In this document: positions 13,916-24,921 of the stretch, in pieces | How positions within the stretch are numbered: the stretch's first letter is position 1 | Layout of the letters: each line of letters opens with the position of its first letter | Source of the DNA: Cercis canadensis | Taxonomy: Eukaryota; Streptophyta; Magnoliopsida; Fabales; Fabaceae | DNA length: 64,000 bases | Direction: 5' to 3' | Assembly: GCA_003255065.1 (NCBI GenBank) | Contig: QAOA01001436.1 | Span: 1,141,986 to 1,205,985 of the forward strand | The notes under the pieces: model-generated | The model's database searches: none | What the model was told of the DNA's origin: nothing | Seen by the model: the letters and a program-made list of their open reading frames with translations, nothing else | Program-made: the position numbers and the translations under genes

Positions 13916-15344
13916 TGTATCTGAACTAGGACCCTATTTCGGTTCGTCCATGTATCTGACTCAGATATTTTTCTTAGGTTTCACTGTATCTGGACTGGGA
14001 CCATGTTTCGGGTCGTCCCTGTATCTGACTCGGATAATTTTGTTGAGTTTCACTGTATCTGGGAAGGTACTGTTTCCTGGTGGGTCATTCAATCTGGCCC
14101 GGGTCCCTGTTTCGGTTCGTCCCTGTATCTGATTCGGATATTTTTCTTGGGTTTCACTGTATTTGGGAAGGGAATGTTTCCTGGTTGGTCATTGTATCTG
14201 GCCCGTGACCCTGTTTCGATTCGTTCTTGTATCTCACCCGTATATATTTCTTGGGTTTCTCTGTAGTCGGGAAGGGACTGTTTATCGGTAGGACATTGTA
14301 TCTAGCCTGTGACACTGTTTCGTGTCGTCCCTGTTTCTTACTCGGATATTTTTCTTTGGTTTCACTGTAACTGACCTAGGTCCCTATTTCAGTTCGTCCT
14401 TGTATCTGACTCGGATATTTTTCTTTGGTTTCACTCTATCTGACCTGGGTCCCTGTTTCAGTTCGTCCTTATATCTAACTCGGATATTTTTCTTGGATTT
14501 CACGGTAATTGGGAAGGGGTTGTTTCCTAGAGGGTCAATGTATCTGGCCCGGGACCCTGTTTCGAGTCGTCCCTGTATCTGGCTCGAATAATTTTCTTGG
14601 GTTTCACTGTATCTGGAAAGGTACTGTTTCCTGGTGGGCCACTGAATCTGGCCCGGGACCCTGTTTCGGCTCGTCCCTCTATCTTACTCGGATATTTTTC
14701 TTTGGTTTCACTGTATCTGACCTGGGACCCAGTTTCGGTTTGTCCTTGTGTCTGACTCGGATATTTTTCTTTGGTTTCACTGTATTTGACTTAGGACCCT
14801 GTTTCTGTTCGTCCCTATATCTAACTCGGATATTTTTCTTGGGTTTCACTGTATCTGGGAAAGGGTTTTTTCCTAGAGGGTCAATCTATCTAGCCCGGGA
14901 CACTGTTTCGAGTTGTCCCTGTATCTGACTCGGATAATTTTCGTGGGTTTCACTGTATCTAGGAAGGTACTGTTTCCTGGTGGGTTATTAAATCTGGCCC
15001 GAGAGCCTGTTTCAGTTCGTCCCTATATCTGATTCAGATAATTTTCTTTGGTTTCACTGTATCTAACCTGGGACCCTGTTTCGGTTCGTCCCTCTATCTG
15101 ACTCAGATATTTTTCTTTGGTTTCACTGTATCTGACCTGGGACCCTGTTTCGGTTCGTCCCTGTTTCTGACTCGGATATTTTTCTTGGGTTTCACTGTAT
15201 TTGGGAAGGGACTGTTTCCTGGTAGGTCATTGTATCTGGCCCGTGATCCTATTTCGGTTCGTCGCTCTATCTGACTCAGATATTTTTCTTTCGTTTCTCT
15301 GTAGTTGGGAAGGGACTGTTTCCCGGAGGGTCATTGTATCTGGC

Positions 15345-15923
15345 CTGTGACCATGTTTCGGGTCGTCCTGTATCTGGCTCGGATAATTTTCTTTTGTTGC
15401 ACTGTATCTGACCTGGGACCCTGTTTTGGTTCGTCCATGTATCTGACTCAGATATTTTTCTTTCGTTTCACTATATCTGGACTAGGACCATGTTTCGGGT
15501 CGTCCCTGTATCTGACTCGGATAATTTTTATGGGTTTCACTGTACTTGGGAAGGGGCTGTTTCCTGGTGGGTCATTGTATCTGGCCCGTGACTCTGTTTC
15601 TATTCGTCCCTCTATCTGACTAAGATATTTTTCTTGGGTTTCTCTGTAGTTGGGAAGGGACTTTTTCGGTGGGTCATTGTATCTGGCCTGTGACCCTGTT
15701 TCGGGTCGTCCCTATATCTAGCTCAGATATTTTTCTTTGGTTTCACTTTATCTGACCTGGGACCCTGTTTCGGTTCGGCCTTGTATCTGAGTCGGATATT
15801 TTTCTTTAGTTTCACTGTATCTGACCTGGGACCCTGTTTCGGTTCGTCCCTATATCGAACTCGGATATTTTTCTTGGGTTTCACTGTGTTTGGGAAGGGT
15901 TTTTTTACTAGAGGGTCAACGTA
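15345..15923 (+). repeat. Local duplication, copy B1 (partner 17088-17601)
   Basis: Shares with 17088-17601 the rare features GTTGCACTGTATCTGA, TTCGTTTCACTATATC, ATAATTTTTATGGG and ATATCGAACTCGG. The offset is 1743-1747 bp up to about 15770, then 1678 bp. The change of 69 bp is one short monomer that is present here and absent from the partner. The block runs into the discontinuity at 15924. Confidence 0.78.
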
Positions 15924-15924
15924 N
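15924..15924. other. Assembly gap collapsed to a single n
   Basis: Left side ends ACTAGAGGGTCAACGTA, where every other copy continues TCTGGTCCGGGACAC. Right side starts CGGTTCGTCCCTGTTTC, which belongs later in a monomer. The break in monomer phase shows missing sequence of unknown length. Confidence 0.85.
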
Positions 15925-17087
15925 CGGTTCGTCCCTGTTTCTGACTCGGATATTTTTCTTGGGTTTCACTGTAGTTGGGAAGGGACTGTTTCCCGGTGGG
16001 TCATTGTATCTAGCCTGTGACACTGTTTCGGGTCGTCCCTGTATCTGGCTCGGATATTTTTCTTTGGTTTCACCGTATCTGACCTGGGACCCTGTTTCGG
16101 TTCGTCCATGTATCTGACTCGGATATTTTTATTTGGTTTCACTGTATCTGGACTGGGACCATGTTTCGGGTCGTCCCTCTATCTGACTCGGATATTTTTC
16201 ATGGGTTTCACTGTACTTGCGAAGGGACTGTTTCCTGGTGGGTCATTGTATATGGCCCGTGACCCTGTTTCGGTTCGTCCCTCTATCTGACTCAAATATT
16301 TTTTTTGGGTTTCTCTGTAGATGGGAAGGGACTGTTTCCCGGTAGGTCATTGTATCTGGCCTGTGATCCTGTTTCGGGTCGTCCTTGTATCTAACTCAGA
16401 TATTTTCCTTGGGTTTCACTATATCTGGGATGGAACTGTTTCCTGGTGGGTCATTGAATCTGGCCCGGGACCCTGTTTCGGTTCGTCCCTCTGTCTGACT
16501 CAGATATTTTTATTTGGTTTCACTGTATCTGACCTGGGACCCTGTTTCGGTTCGTCCTTGTATCTGAATCGGATATTTTTCTTTGGTTTCACTGTATTTG
16601 ACCTGGGACCCTGTTTCAGTTCGTCCCTATATCTAACTCGGATATTTTTCTTGGGTTTCACTGTATTTGGGAAAGGGTTTTTTCCTAAAGGGTCAATGTA
16701 TCTAGACCGGCACCCTATTTCGAGTCGTCCCTTTATCTGACTCGGATAATTTTCTTGGGCTTCACTGTATCTGGGAAGGTATTGTTTCCTGGTGGGTCAT
16801 TGAATCTGGCCCGGGACCCTGTTTCGGTTCGTCCCTCTATCTGACTCAGATATTTTACTTTGGTTTCACTATATCTGAACTGAGACCCTATTTCGGTTCG
16901 TCCCTGTTTCTGACTCGGATATTTTTCTTGGGTTTCACTATATTTAGGAAAGGACTGTTTCCTGGTAGGTCATTGTATTTGCCCCGTAACCCTGTTTAGA
17001 TTCGTCCTTGTATCTCACCCGTATATTTTTCTTGGGTTTCTCTGTAGTTGGGAAGGGACTGTTTCCAGGTGGGTCATTGTATCTGGC

Positions 17088-17601
17088 CTGTGACCATGTT
17101 TCGGGTCGTCCCTGTATCTGGCTCGGATAATTTTCTTTGGTTGCACTGTATCTGATCTGGGACCCTGTTTTGGTTCGTCCATGTATCTGACTCAGATATT
17201 TTTCTTTCGTTTCACTATATCTGGACTAGGACCATGTTTCGGGTCGTCCCTGTATCTGACTCGGATAATTTTTATGGGTTTCACTGTACTTGGGAAGGGG
17301 CTGTTTCCTGGTGGGTCATTGTATCTGGCCCGTGACTCTGTTTCTATTCGTCCCTCTATCTGACTAAGATATTTTTCTTGGGTTTCTCTGTAGTTGGGAA
17401 GGGACTTTTTCCCGGTGGGTCATTGTATCTGGCCTGTGACCCTGTTTCGGGTCGTCCCTGTATCTAGCTCAGATATTTTTCTTTGGTTTCACTTTATCTG
17501 ACCTGGGACCCTGTTTCGGTTCGTCCCTATATCGAACTCGGATATTTTTCTTGGGTTTCACTGTGTTTGGGAAGGGTTTTTTTTACTAGAGGGTCAATGT
17601 A
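17088..17601 (+). repeat. Local duplication, copy B2 (partner 15345-15923)
   Basis: Second copy of the block described at 15345. It lacks one 69-bp monomer that copy B1 has between the TTCACTTTATCTGACC monomer and the ATATCGAACTCGG monomer. It also has CCCGG where B1 has CGG near 15668. The loss of exactly one monomer fits unequal exchange between neighbouring short monomers. Confidence 0.78.
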
Positions 17602-18095
17602 TCTGGCCCGGGACCCTGTTTCGGTTCGTCCCTGTATCTAACTCGGATAATTTTCTTGGGTTTCACTGTATCTGGGAAGGGAATGTTTCCTGGTGGGTCA
17701 TTGTATCTGGCCCGTGACCCTGTTTCGATTCGTTCTTGTATCTCACCTGTATATATTTCTTGTGTTTCTCTGTAGTTGGGAAGGGTCTGTTTGTCGGTAG
17801 GTCATTGTATCTGGCCTGTGACATTGTTTCGGGTCGTCCCTGTTTCTGAGTCGGATATTTTTCTTTGGTTTCACTGTATATGACATAGGTCCCTATTTCG
17901 GTTCGTCCTTGTATCAGACTCGGATATTTTTCATTGGTTTTACTGTATTTGACTTGGGACCCTGTTTCGGTTCGTCCCTATACCTAACTCGGATATTTTT
18001 CTTGGGTTTCACTGTATTTGGGAAGGGGTTTTTTCCTAGAGGGTCAATGTATCTAGCCGGGGACCCTGTTTCGAGTCGTCCCTGTATCTGACTCG
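17570..18095 (+). repeat. Duplication, copy C1 (partner 23499-24024)
   Basis: Matches 23499-24024 at a constant offset of 5929 bp. Shared rare variants include TGTCGGTAGGTCATTG, GTGACATTGTTTCGGG, TATATGACATAGGTCCC, TATCAGACTCGG and ATTTTTCATTGG. The two copies separate after the L1 monomer ending near 18095, where this copy continues CCTGGG and the partner CTTAGG. Confidence 0.75.
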
Positions 18096-18399
18096 GATAA
18101 TTTTCCTGGGTTTCACTGTATCTGGGATGGTACTGTTTCTTGGTGTGTTATTGAATCTGGCCCGAGAGCCTATTTCGGATCGTCCCTATATCTGACTCAG
18201 ATAATTTTCTTTGGTTTCACTGTATCTGACCTGGGACCCTGTTTCGGTTCGTCCCTCTATCTGACTCAGATATTTTTCTTGGGTTTCTCTGTAGTTGGGA
18301 AGGGACTGTTTCCCGGTGGGTCATTGTATCTGGCCTGTGACCCTGTTTCGGGTCGTCCCTGTATCTGGCTCGGATATTTTTCTTTGGTTTCACTGTATC

Positions 18400-18951
18400 T
18401 GACCTGGGACCCTGTTTCGGTTCGTCCTTGTATCTGACTCGGATATTTTTCTTTGGTTTCACTGTATCTGACCTGGGACCCTGTTTCGGTTCGTCCTTGT
18501 ATCTGACTCGGATATTTTTCTTTGGTTTCACTGTATCTGACCTGGGACCCTGTTTCGGTTCGTCCTTGTATCTGACTCGGATATTTTTCTTTGGTTTCAC
18601 TGTATCTGACCTGGGACCCTGTTTCGGTTCGTCCTTGTATCTGACTCGGATATTTTTCTTTGGTTTCACTGTATCTGACCTGGGACCCTGTTTCGGTTCG
18701 TCCTTGTATCTGACTCGGATATTTTTCTTTGGTTTCACTGTATCTGACCTGGGACCCTGTTTCGGTTCGTCCTTGTATCTGACTCGGATATTTTTCTTTG
18801 GTTTCACTGTATCTGACCTGGGACCCTGTTTCGGTTCGTCCTTGTATCTGACTCGGATATTTTTCTTTGGTTTCACTGTATCTGACCTGGGACCCTGTTT
18901 CGGTTCGTCCCTATATCTAACTCGGATATTTTTCTTGGGTTTCACTGTATT
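18400..18951 (+). repeat. Pure run of eight 69-bp S monomers
   Basis: Monomers start at 18400, 18469, 18538, 18607, 18676, 18745, 18814 and 18883. The first seven read identical by eye over all 69 positions. The eighth differs in its second half (CCCTATATCTAACTC, CTTGGG), which is the form that always precedes an L1 monomer. One monomer has about 8 A, 30 T, 15 G and 16 C on the + strand (45% GC). No L monomer interrupts the run. This is a local amplification of the S unit relative to the standard three S per HOR. Open frames run through it on both strands because 69 is divisible by 3. Confidence 0.95.
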
Positions 18952-19139
18952 TGGGAAGGGGTTGTTTCCTAGAGGGTCAATGTATCTGGCCCGGGACCCT
19001 GTTTCGAGTCGTCCCTGTATCTGACTCGGATAATTTTCTTGGGTTTCACTGTATCTGGGAAGGTACTGTTTCCTGGTGGGTCATTGAATCTGGCCCGGGA
19101 CCCTGTTTCGGTTCGTCCCTGTATCTGACTCAGATATTT

Positions 19140-19750
19140 TTCTTTGGTTTCACTGTATCTGACCTGAGACCCTGTTTCGGTTCGTCCTTGTATCTGACTC
19201 GGATATTTTTCTTTAGTTTCACTGTATCTGACTTGGGACCCTGTTTCGGTTTGTCCCTATACCTAACTCGGATATTTTTCTTGGGTTTCACTATGTTTGG
19301 GAAGTGTTTTTTTAATAGAGGGTCAACGTATGTGGTCCGGGACACTGTTTCGAGTTATCCCTGTATCTAACTCAGATAATTTTCTTGGGTTTCACCGTAT
19401 CTGGGAAGGTACTGTTTCCTGGTGGGTCATTGAATCTGGCCCGGGACCCTGTTTCGGTGCAACCCTCTATCTCACTCAGATATTTTTCTTTGGTTTCACT
19501 GTATCTGACCTGGGACCCTGTTTCGGTTCGTCTTTGTATCTAACTCGGATATTTTTCTTTGGTTTCACTGTATTTGACCTAGGACCCTGTTTCTGTTCGT
19601 CCTTATATATAACTCGGATATTTTTCTTGGGTTTCACTGTATTTGGGAAGGGGTTTTTTCTTACACGGTCAATGTATCTGGCCCCGGAACCTGTTTCGAG
19701 TCGTCCCTATATCTGACTCAGATAATTTTCTTAGGTTTCACTGTATCTAG
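19140..19750 (+). repeat. Duplication, copy D1 (partner 22262-22872)
   Basis: Aligned with 22262-22872 at an offset of 3122 bp. Shared variants are TTTAGTTTCACTG in an S monomer, CGGTTTGTCCCTATACC, an L1 of the GGGTCAACGTATGTGG/TCTGG type, the AACCCTCTATCTCAC L2, and TTATATATAACTCGG before the following L1. This copy has GGAAGTGTTTTTTTAATAGAG where the partner has GGAAGGGTTTTTTTACTAGAG. Confidence 0.72.
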
Positions 19751-19754
19751 GAAG

Positions 19755-21020
19755 GTACTATTTCCTGGTGGGTCATTGAATCTGGCCCGAGACCCTGTTC
19801 GGTTCGTCTCTCTATCTGATTCAGATATTTTTCTTTGGTTTCACTGTATCAGACCTGGGACCCCGTATCGGTTCGTCCTTGTATCTGACTCGGATATTTT
19901 TCTTTGGTTTCACTGTATCTGACCTGGGACCCTGTTTCGGTTCGTCCCTATATCTGACCTGGGAAGGGACTGTTTCCTGGTGGGTCATTGTATCTGGCCC
20001 GTGATCCTATTTCGGTTCGTCGCTCTATCTGACTAAGATATTTTTCTTTCGTTTCTCTGTAGTTGGGAAGGGACTGTTTCCCGGAGGGTCATTGTATCTG
20101 GCCTGTGACCTAGTTTCGGCTCGTCCTTGTATTTGGCTAGAATATTTTTCTTTGGTTTCACTGTAGCTAACCTGGGACCCTGTTTTTGATCTTCCTTGTA
20201 TCTGACTCGGATATTTTTCTTTGGTTTCACTGTATCTGACCTGGGACCCTGTTTCGGTTCGTCCTTGTATCTGACTCGGATATTTTTCTTTAGTTTCACT
20301 GTATCTGACCTGGGACCCTGTTTTGGTTCGTCCCTCTATCTAACTCAGATATTTTTCTTTTGTTTTACTGTATCTGACCTGGGAACCTGTTTCGGTTCGT
20401 CCCTCTATCTGACTCAGATATTTTTCTTTGGTTTCACTATATCTGACCTGGGACCCTATTTCGATTCGTCTCTGTATCTGACTCGGATATTTTTCTTCGG
20501 TTTCACTATATTTGGGAAGAGACTGTTTCCTGGTAGGTCATTGTATCTGGCCTGTGACCCTCTTCGGGTCGTCCCTGTATCTAGCTCAGATATTTTTCTT
20601 TGGTTTCACTGTATCTGACTTGAGACCCTGTTTCGGTTCGTCCTTGTATCTGAGTCGGATATTTTTCTTTAGTTTCACTGTATCTTACCTGGGACCCTGT
20701 TTCGGTTTGTCCCTATACCTAACTCGGATATTTTTCTTGGGTTTCACTGTGTTTGGGAAGGGTTTTTTTTACTAGAGGGTCAACGTATCTGGTCCGGGAC
20801 ACTGTTTCGAGTCATCCCTGTATCTAACTCAGATAATTTTCTTGGGTTTCACCGTATCTGGGAAGGTACTATTTCCTGGTGGGTCATTGAATCTGGCCCA
20901 GGACCTTGTTTCGGTCCAACCCTCTATCTCACTCAGATATTTTTCTTTGGTTTCACTGTATCTGACCTGGGACCCTGTTTCGGTTCGTCTTTGTATCTAA
21001 CTCGGATATTTTTCTTTGGT
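19755..21020 (+). repeat. Duplication, copy E1 (partner 27019-28217)
   Basis: Shares with 27019-28217 a rare 1-bp loss (GACCCTGTTCGGTTCG), CCCCGTATCGG, GTCGCTCTATCTGACT, TGACCTAGT and TTTGGCTAGAATATT. The offset is 7264 bp at the start and 7195 bp by position 20530, so the partner lacks exactly one 69-bp monomer. The partner begins immediately after the gap at 27018. Confidence 0.75.
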
Positions 21021-21169
21021 TTCACTGTATCTGACCTGGGACCCTTTTTCTGTTCGTCCTTATATATAACTCGGATATTTTTCTTGGGTTTCACTGTATT
21101 TGGGAAGGGGTTTTTTCTTAGACGGTCAATGTATCTGGCCCGGGAACCTGTTTCGAGTCGTCCCTGTAT

Positions 21170-21720
21170 CTGACTCGGATAATTTTCTTAGGTTTCACTG
21201 TATCTAGGAAGGTACTGTTTCCTGGTGGGTCATTGAATCTGGCTCGAGACCCTGTTTCGGTTCGTCTCTCTATCTGATTCAGATATTTTTATTTGGTTTC
21301 ACTATATCAGACTTGGGACCCCGTTTTGGTGCGTCCTTGTATCTGACTCGGATATTTTTCTTTGGTTTCACTGTATCTGACCTGTGACCCTGTTTCGGTT
21401 CTTCCCTATATCTGACCTGGGAAGGGACTGTTTCCTGGTGGGTCATTGTATCTGGCCCGTGATCCTATTTCGGTTCGTCCCTCTATCTGACTCAGATATT
21501 TTTCTTTGGTTTCTCTATAGTTGGGAAGGGACTGTTTCCCGGAGGGTCATTGTATCTGGCCTGTGACGCAGTTTCGGCTCGTCCTTGTATTTGGCTCGAA
21601 TATTTTTCTTTGGTTTCACTGTAGCTAACCTGGGACCCTGTTTCTGTTCTTCCTTGTATCTGACTCGGATATTTTTCTTTGGTTTCACTGTATCTGACCT
21701 GGGACCCTGTTTCGGTTCGT
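21170..21720 (+). repeat. Duplication, copy F1 (partner 24017-24567)
   Basis: Offset is a constant 2847 bp. Shared variants include GAATCTGGCTCGAGACC, CTGATTCAGATATTT, TATCAGACTTGGG, the hybrid TGACCTGGGAAGGGAC junction, TGTGACGCAGTTTCGG and ACTGTAGCTAACCTGG. The partner leads directly into the homogenised S run and HOR core at 24542. Confidence 0.72.
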
Positions 21721-23498
21721 CCTTGTATCAGACTCGGATATTTTTCTTTGGTTTCACTGTATTTGACTTGGGACCCTGTTTCGGTTCGTCCCTATACCTA
21801 ACTTGGATATTTTTCTTGGGTTTCACTGTATTTGGGAAGGGGTTTTTTCCTAGAGGGTCAATGTATCTAGCCGGGGACCTTGTTTCGAGTCGTCCCTGTA
21901 TCTGACTCGGATAATTTTCCTGGGTTTCACTGTATCTGGGAAGGTACTGTTTCTTGGTGGGTTATTGAATCTGGCCCGAGAGTCTGTTTCGGATCGTCCC
22001 TATATCTGACTCAGATATTTTTCTTTGGTTTTACTGTATCTGACCTGGGCCCTGTTTCGGTTCGTCCCTCTATCTGACTCAGATATTTTTCTTTGGTTTC
22101 ACTATATCTGACCTGAGACCCTATTTCGATTTGTCCCTGTATCTGACTCGGATATTTTTCTTCGGTTTCACTGTATTTGGGAAGGGACTGTTTCCTGGTA
22201 GGTCATTGTATCTGGCCTGTGACCCTCTTTCGGGTCGTCCCTATATCTAGCTCAGATATCTTTCTTTGGTTTCACTGTATCTGACCTGAGACCCTGTTTC
22301 GGATCGTCCTTGTATCTGACTCGGATATTTTTCTTTAGTTTCACTGTATCTGACCTGGGACCCTGTTTCGGTTTGTCCCTATACCTAACTCGGATATTTT
22401 TCTTGGGTTTCACTGTGTTTGGGAAGGGTTTTTTTACTAGAGGGTCAACGTATCTGGTCCGGGACACTGTTTCGAGTCATCCCTGTACCTAACTCAGATA
22501 ATTTTCGTGGGTTTCACCGTATCTGGGAAGGTACTGTTTCCTGGTGGGTCATTGAATCTGGCCCGGGACCCTGTTTCGGTCCAACCCTCTATCTCACTCA
22601 GATATTTTTCTTTGGTTTCAATGTATCTGACCTGGGACCCTGTTTCGGTTCGTCTTTGTATCTAACTCGGATATTTTTCTTTGGTTTCACTGTATCTGAC
22701 CTAGGACCCTATTTCTGTTCGTCCTTATATATAACTCGGATATTTTTCTTGGGTTTCACTGTATTTGGGAAGGGGTTTTTTCTTAGACGGTCAATGTATC
22801 AGGCCCGGGAACCCGTTTCGAGTCGTCCCTATATCTTACTCGGATAATTTTCTTAGGTTTCACTGTATGTAGGAAGGTACTGTTTCCTGGTGGGTCAATG
22901 AATCTGGCCCGAGACCCTGTTTCGGTTCGTCTCTCTATCTGATTCAGATATTTTTCTTTGGTTTCACTGTATCAGACTTGGGACCCCGTTTCGGTTCGTC
23001 CTTGTTTCTGACTCGGATATTTTTCTTTGGTTTCACTGTATCTGACCTGGGACCCTATTTCGGTTCGTCCCTATATCTGACCTGGGAAGGGACTGTTTAC
23101 TGGTGGGTCATTGTATCTAGCCCGTGATCCTATTTCGGTTCGTCCCTCTACATGACTCAGATATTTTTCTTTGGTTTCTATGTAGTTGGGAAGGGACTGT
23201 TTCCCGGAGGGTCATTGTATCTGGCCTGTGACCCAGTTTCGGCTCGTCCTTGTCTTTGGCTCGAATATTTTTCTTTGGTTTCACTGTAGCTAACCTGGGA
23301 CCCTGTTTCTGTTCTTCCTTGTATCTGACTCGGATATTTTTCTTTGGTTTCACTGTATCTGACCTGGGACCCTGTTTCGATTCGTCCGTGTATCTGACTC
23401 GGATATTTTTCTTTAGTTTCACTTTATCTGACCTAGGACCCTGTTTCGGTTCGTCCCTATATCTAACTCGAATATTTTTCTTGCGTTTCACTGTGTTT

Positions 23499-24024
23499 GG
23501 GAAGGGTTTTTTTACTAGAGGGTCAATGTATCTGGCCCGGGACCCTATTTCGCTTCGTCCCTGTATCTAACTCGGATAATTTTCTTGGGTTTCACTGTAT
23601 CTGGGAAGGGAATGTTTCCTGGTGTGTCATTGTATCTGGCCCGTGACCCTGTTTCGATTCGTTCTTGTATCTCACCCGTATATATTTCTTGTTTTTCTCT
23701 GTAGTTGGGAAGGGACTGTTTGTCGGTAGGTCATTGTATCTGGCCTGTGACATTGTTTCGGGTCGTCCCTGTTTCTGAGTCGGATATTTTTCTTTGGTTT
23801 CACTGTATATGACATAGGTCCCTATTTCGGTTCGTCCTTGTATCAGACTCGGATATTTTTCATTGGTTTCACTGTATTTGACTTGGGACCCTGTTTCGGT
23901 TCGACCCTATACCTAACTCGGATATTTTTCTTGGGTTTCACTGTATTTGGGAAGGGGTTTTTTCCTAGATGGTCAATGTATCTAGCCCGGGACCCTATTT
24001 CGAGTCGTCCCTTTATCTGACTCG
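23499..24024 (+). repeat. Duplication, copy C2 (partner 17570-18095)
   Basis: Second copy of the block described at 17570. It differs at a few bases, for example TTGTTTTTCTCTG for TTGTGTTTCTCTG, TTCGACCCTATACC for TTCGTCCCTATACC and AGCCCGGG for AGCCGGGG. Confidence 0.75.
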
Positions 24025-24541
24025 GATAATTTTCTTAGGTTTCACTGTATCTAGGAAGGTACTGTTTCCTGGTGGGTCATTGAATCTGGCTCGAGACCCT
24101 ATTTCGGTTCGTCTCTCTATCTGATTCAGATATTTTTCTTTGGTTTCACTATATCAGACTTGGGACCCCGTTTCGGTTCGTCCTTGTATCTGACTCGGAT
24201 ATTTTTCTTTGGTTTCACTGTATCTGACCTGTGACCCTGTTTCTGTTCTTCCCTATATCTGACCTGGGAAGGGACTGTTTCCTGGTGGGTCATTGTATCT
24301 GGCCCGTGATCCTATTTCGGTTCGTCCCTCTATCTGACTCAGATATTTTTCTTTGGTTTCTCTGTAGTTGGGAAGGGACTGTTTCCCGGAGGGTCATTGT
24401 ATCTGGCCTGTGACGCAGTTTCGGCTCGTCCTTGTATTTGGCTCGAATATTTTTCTTTGGTTTCACTGTAGCTAACCTGGGACCCTGTTTCTGTTCTTCC
24501 TTGTATCTGACTCGGATATTTTTCTTTGGTTTCACTGTATC

Positions 24542-24886
24542 TGACCTGGGACCCTGTTTCGGTTCGTCCTTGTATCTGACTCGGATATTTTTCTTTGGTT
24601 TCACTGTATCTGACCTGGGACCCTGTTTCGGTTCGTCCCTGTATCTGACTCGGATATTTTTCTTTGGTTTCACTGTATCTGACCTGGGACCCTGTTTCGG
24701 TTCGTCCTTGTATCTGACTCGGATATTTTTCTTTGGTTTCACTGTATCTGACCTGGGACCCTGTTTCGGTTCGTCCTTGTATCTGACTCGGATATTTTTC
24801 TTTGGTTTCACTGTATCTGACCTGGGACCCTGTTTCGGTTCGTCCCTATATCTAACTCGGATATTTTTCTTGGGTTTCACTGTATT
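24542..24886 (+). repeat. Run of five S monomers leading into the HOR core
   Basis: Core-type 69-bp monomers start at 24542, 24611, 24680, 24749 and 24818, just before the first clean 415-bp HOR unit. They differ from one another mainly at the CCTTG/CCCTG dimorphism, and the last has the CCCTATATCTAACTC...CTTGGG form found before every L1. An S-like monomer with TCTGTTCTTCC precedes the run at 24473. Confidence 0.92.
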
Positions 24887-24921
24887 TGGGAAGGGGTTGT
24901 TTCCTAGAGGGTCAATGTATC
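24887..24921 (+). repeat. 35-bp module that converts S into L (example)
   Basis: L1 is this 35-bp module followed by a 69-bp S-like monomer (24922-24990). The module starts TGGGAAGG, has a central TGTTTCC and ends with TATC. The first half of S is also 35 bp, starts TGACCTGGGA, has a central CTGTTTCGG and ends with TATC, so the two look like diverged copies of one ancestral half-unit. The second half of S is 34 bp (TGACTCGG to TATC). Confidence 0.85.

Larger units (their letters stand above)
12607..14290 (+). repeat. Long-range duplication, copy A1 (partner 37685-38965)
   Basis: This block matches 37685-38965 in the order of its rare variants: a CTTAGGTTCCACTG S monomer, CTGGACTTGGACCATG, a GAGAGCCTG L2, the truncated monomer before TTTGGATTCA, and the TTTTGTTGAGTTTC monomer. 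The offset is 25078 bp left of the gap at 13256 and 24674 bp right of it. The 404-bp difference is one extra HOR-sized unit in this copy, lying next to the gap. Confidence 0.75.
12601..18399 (+). repeat. Satellite array, central domain, part 1
   Basis: Continuation of the S/L satellite with central-domain variants: L1 copies with GTGTTTGGGAAGG and TTTTTTTACTAGAG (for example 15885-15920), and L copies reading GATTCGTTCTTGTATCTC before a CACCCGTATAT segment. Two assembly discontinuities (13256, 15924) interrupt it. Monomers remain 69 or 104 bp except for a truncated monomer near 13880. No coding or RNA feature is supported. Confidence 0.93.
18952..24541 (+). repeat. Satellite array, central domain, part 2
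   Basis: An L1 (18952-19055) and an L2 (19056-19159) of the core type come first, followed by mixed central-domain monomers. Typical variants are an L2 with GGTCCAACCCTCTATC (near 19457, 20915, 22578), an L1 with GGGTCAACGTATCTGGTC, and S monomers with CTTCGGTTTCAC. A hybrid junction, TGACCTGGGAAGGGAC, occurs at about 19956, 21413, 23078 and 24260. No gene or RNA is visible. Confidence 0.93.

Noticed and set aside
18217..19024. Long open frames on both strands (about 198 codons on +, 242 on -) with a perfect 23-residue repeat, resembling a repeat protein
   Set aside because: The 23-residue period is the 69-bp satellite monomer. Frames stay open only over S-only runs and are lost at L monomers (104 bp) and between HOR units (415 bp), neither divisible by 3. 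Many of these frames start at TTG rather than ATG, and the same pattern recurs in every domain with no promoter or gene context.
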